Source: Persephonella sp.
Lineage (GTDB): Bacteria; Aquificota; Aquificia; Aquificales; Hydrogenothermaceae
Reading direction: 5' to 3'
Length of the DNA: 5,430 bases
Assembly: GCA_027081375.1 (NCBI GenBank)
Contig: JALWKR010000095.1
Coordinates: forward strand, 1-5,430
The translations under genes were made by a program, and so were the position numbers. The notes under the pieces are model-generated. The model searched no databases and was not told where the DNA came from. It was given only the letters and a program-made list of their open reading frames with translations. This document shows, piece by piece, positions 4,376 to 5,430 of the stretch; positions within the stretch are counted from its first letter, which is position 1; each line of letters begins with the position of its first letter.

Positions 4376-5430
4376 ATGAAACATACATTAACAGTAACTT
4401 TAAAACAAAAACCTATCCTTTCTTTATCTTACAGAATACATCTTCAGCTCCTAGTAAAACCAAAAGTTGAATTCCAAACAGCAATAAAACAAGAGTTAGA
4501 AGAAAATCCATTTTTAGAAGAAGTGATAACAATAGATACAGATTACTCTCTAGAACCTAACATAAAAGATTTTTCTCAGTATTATGACGAAGAAGAAGAG
4601 GAGAAGCTAAGGTCAAACAGGTTGGTTTATAAGCCAACCTTAATGGATATGCTTGAATCCCAAATAAATTTAGAGTTTGATGGAATTGATAAAGATATTG
4701 CTATTGAAATTATAGGAAATTTAGATAATAAAGGTTTATTTACCGCTTCTGAAGAGGAGATAGCAAAGAAGTTTAATGTCCCAGTAGAAAAAGTTGAAAG
4801 TATAAGAAAAAAGATAAGATACTTAGAACCTGTTGGAATAGCTTCCAAGTCTTTAGAGGAGGCACTTCTTGTTCAGTATGAAGACAGATACGGGAAAAAT
4901 CCTGTTGTTGAAAAACTTTTAACGCAGTACCTAGAAGATTTAGCTAAAAAAGGAGAAGAATTTGTAGCGAAAGAACTTGGAATTTCTGTTGATGAATTAA
5001 AAGAAATAATATCAAATCTAGGAACACTAAATCCGTACCCTACTATAAACTACTCTTCAGATATTCAGCAGTATATAGAGCCTGATGTATACATTTATGA
5101 TAGAGGAGATCATTTTGAGATAGTTGTAAATGAAACAGGAATTCCAGAAGTAAAGCTAACTAATAAATATAAGAGACTTATATCCCATAAAGACTTATCT
5201 CCTGAAGCCAAAGAGTTTTTAAAAGATAAAATGGAAAAAGCCAGAGGTATTATAGAAGCAATACAGCAGAGAAAAGAAAACCTATTGAAAATAACTCAGG
5301 CAATTGTTGAAAAACAGGGAGAATTTTTAAGAAAAGGAAGAGAGTATCTAAAACCTTTAACATTAAAGGATATAGCAGAAAAAGTAGGATTACATGAGTC
5401 AACAATAAGCAGAACAGTTAATAGTAAATA
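4376..5430 (+). CDS. rpoN: RNA polymerase sigma-54 factor (3' end cut by window edge)
   Basis: Alternative sigma factor that directs RNA polymerase to -24/-12 promoters and needs AAA+ activators to open DNA. I read 351 codons without a stop from the ATG, with AGAGG five bases upstream. Region I is residues 1-49, ending IKQELEENPFLEE, which matches the family's EIQxALEENPxLE. An acidic region II follows (DEEEEE at 71-76). The core-binding domain runs from about 85 to 290, with LEPVGIASKSLEEALLVQ corresponding to the canonical LDPxGVGARDLxECLLLQ, and NPYPTINYSSD then YIEPDVYIY. IIEAIQQRKENLLKI and the HTH LTLKDIAEKVGLHESTISR (328-346) are canonical. The -24-binding RpoN box lies beyond the window. 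Region I lacks the usual LTPQLQQAIxLLQ sequence. The gene may share a transcript with pyrF. Only the missing end prevents confirming that the gene is intact. Confidence 0.95.
   Translation, partial: MKHTLTVTLKQKPILSLSYRIHLQLLVKPKVEFQTAIKQELEENPFLEEVITIDTDYSLEPNIKDFSQYYDEEEEEKLRSNRLVYKPTLMDMLESQINLEFDGIDKDIAIEIIGNLDNKGLFTASEEEIAKKFNVPVEKVESIRKKIRYLEPVGIASKSLEEALLVQYEDRYGKNPVVEKLLTQYLEDLAKKGEEFVAKELGISVDELKEIISNLGTLNPYPTINYSSDIQQYIEPDVYIYDRGDHFEIVVNETGIPEVKLTNKYKRLISHKDLSPEAKEFLKDKMEKARGIIEAIQQRKENLLKITQAIVEKQGEFLRKGREYLKPLTLKDIAEKVGLHESTISRTVNSK

Noticed and set aside
4627..4848. Minus-strand open frame of 73 codons
   Set aside because: It is antisense to the rpoN core-binding domain, and the Ser/Ile-rich product looks like a shadow.
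1..5430. Mobile elements, CRISPR arrays, tRNA or rRNA genes, or a defence or biosynthetic cluster
   Set aside because: No transposase, regularly spaced repeats, terminal inverted repeats, cloverleaf or accessory gene set is visible; all seven genes are recognisable chromosomal families.

Overview
This is an ordinary, compact, AT-rich bacterial chromosome segment with seven protein-coding genes in two divergent blocks. The best guess for the source is a thermophilic member of the Aquificota, probably of the Hydrogenothermaceae (Sulfurihydrogenibium/Persephonella type). That is an inference from gene content and protein style: a family 4 (Fe-S) uracil-DNA glycosylase, a small OprB-like outer-membrane porin (so Gram-negative type envelope), sigma-54, a cysteine-rich PheS insert and AGA/AGG-dominated arginine codons. 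No phylogeny was computed.

The left half (minus strand, transcribed leftwards from about 1675) is a translation operon: rpmI (L35), rplT (L20) and pheS (phenylalanyl-tRNA synthetase alpha chain). The pheS frame runs off the left edge with only its last few residues missing. infC, the usual first gene of this operon, is not upstream of rpmI. A good sigma-70-type promoter sits directly in front of rpmI instead.

The 251-base region at 1619-1869 separates the blocks and holds the divergent promoters. It is dense in symmetric elements: a perfect 9-bp inverted repeat over the rpmI -35/spacer, and a 19-bp 9-1-9 near-palindrome of Fur-box architecture just downstream of the predicted porin start site.

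The right half (plus strand) carries the OprB-like porin, the family 4 uracil-DNA glycosylase, pyrF (orotidine 5'-phosphate decarboxylase) and rpoN (sigma-54), which runs off the right edge within its helix-turn-helix before the RpoN box. Gaps are 53-62 bases. The four right-hand genes do not form a known pathway: outer-membrane transport, DNA base-excision repair, pyrimidine synthesis and alternative sigma factor.

I found no mobile element, CRISPR array, tRNA/rRNA gene or clearly novel multi-gene system. The points most worth a second look are regulatory (the Fur-like dyad, the dyad over the rpmI promoter, a sigma-54-like site in front of pyrF-rpoN) and the unusual N-terminal region I of RpoN.
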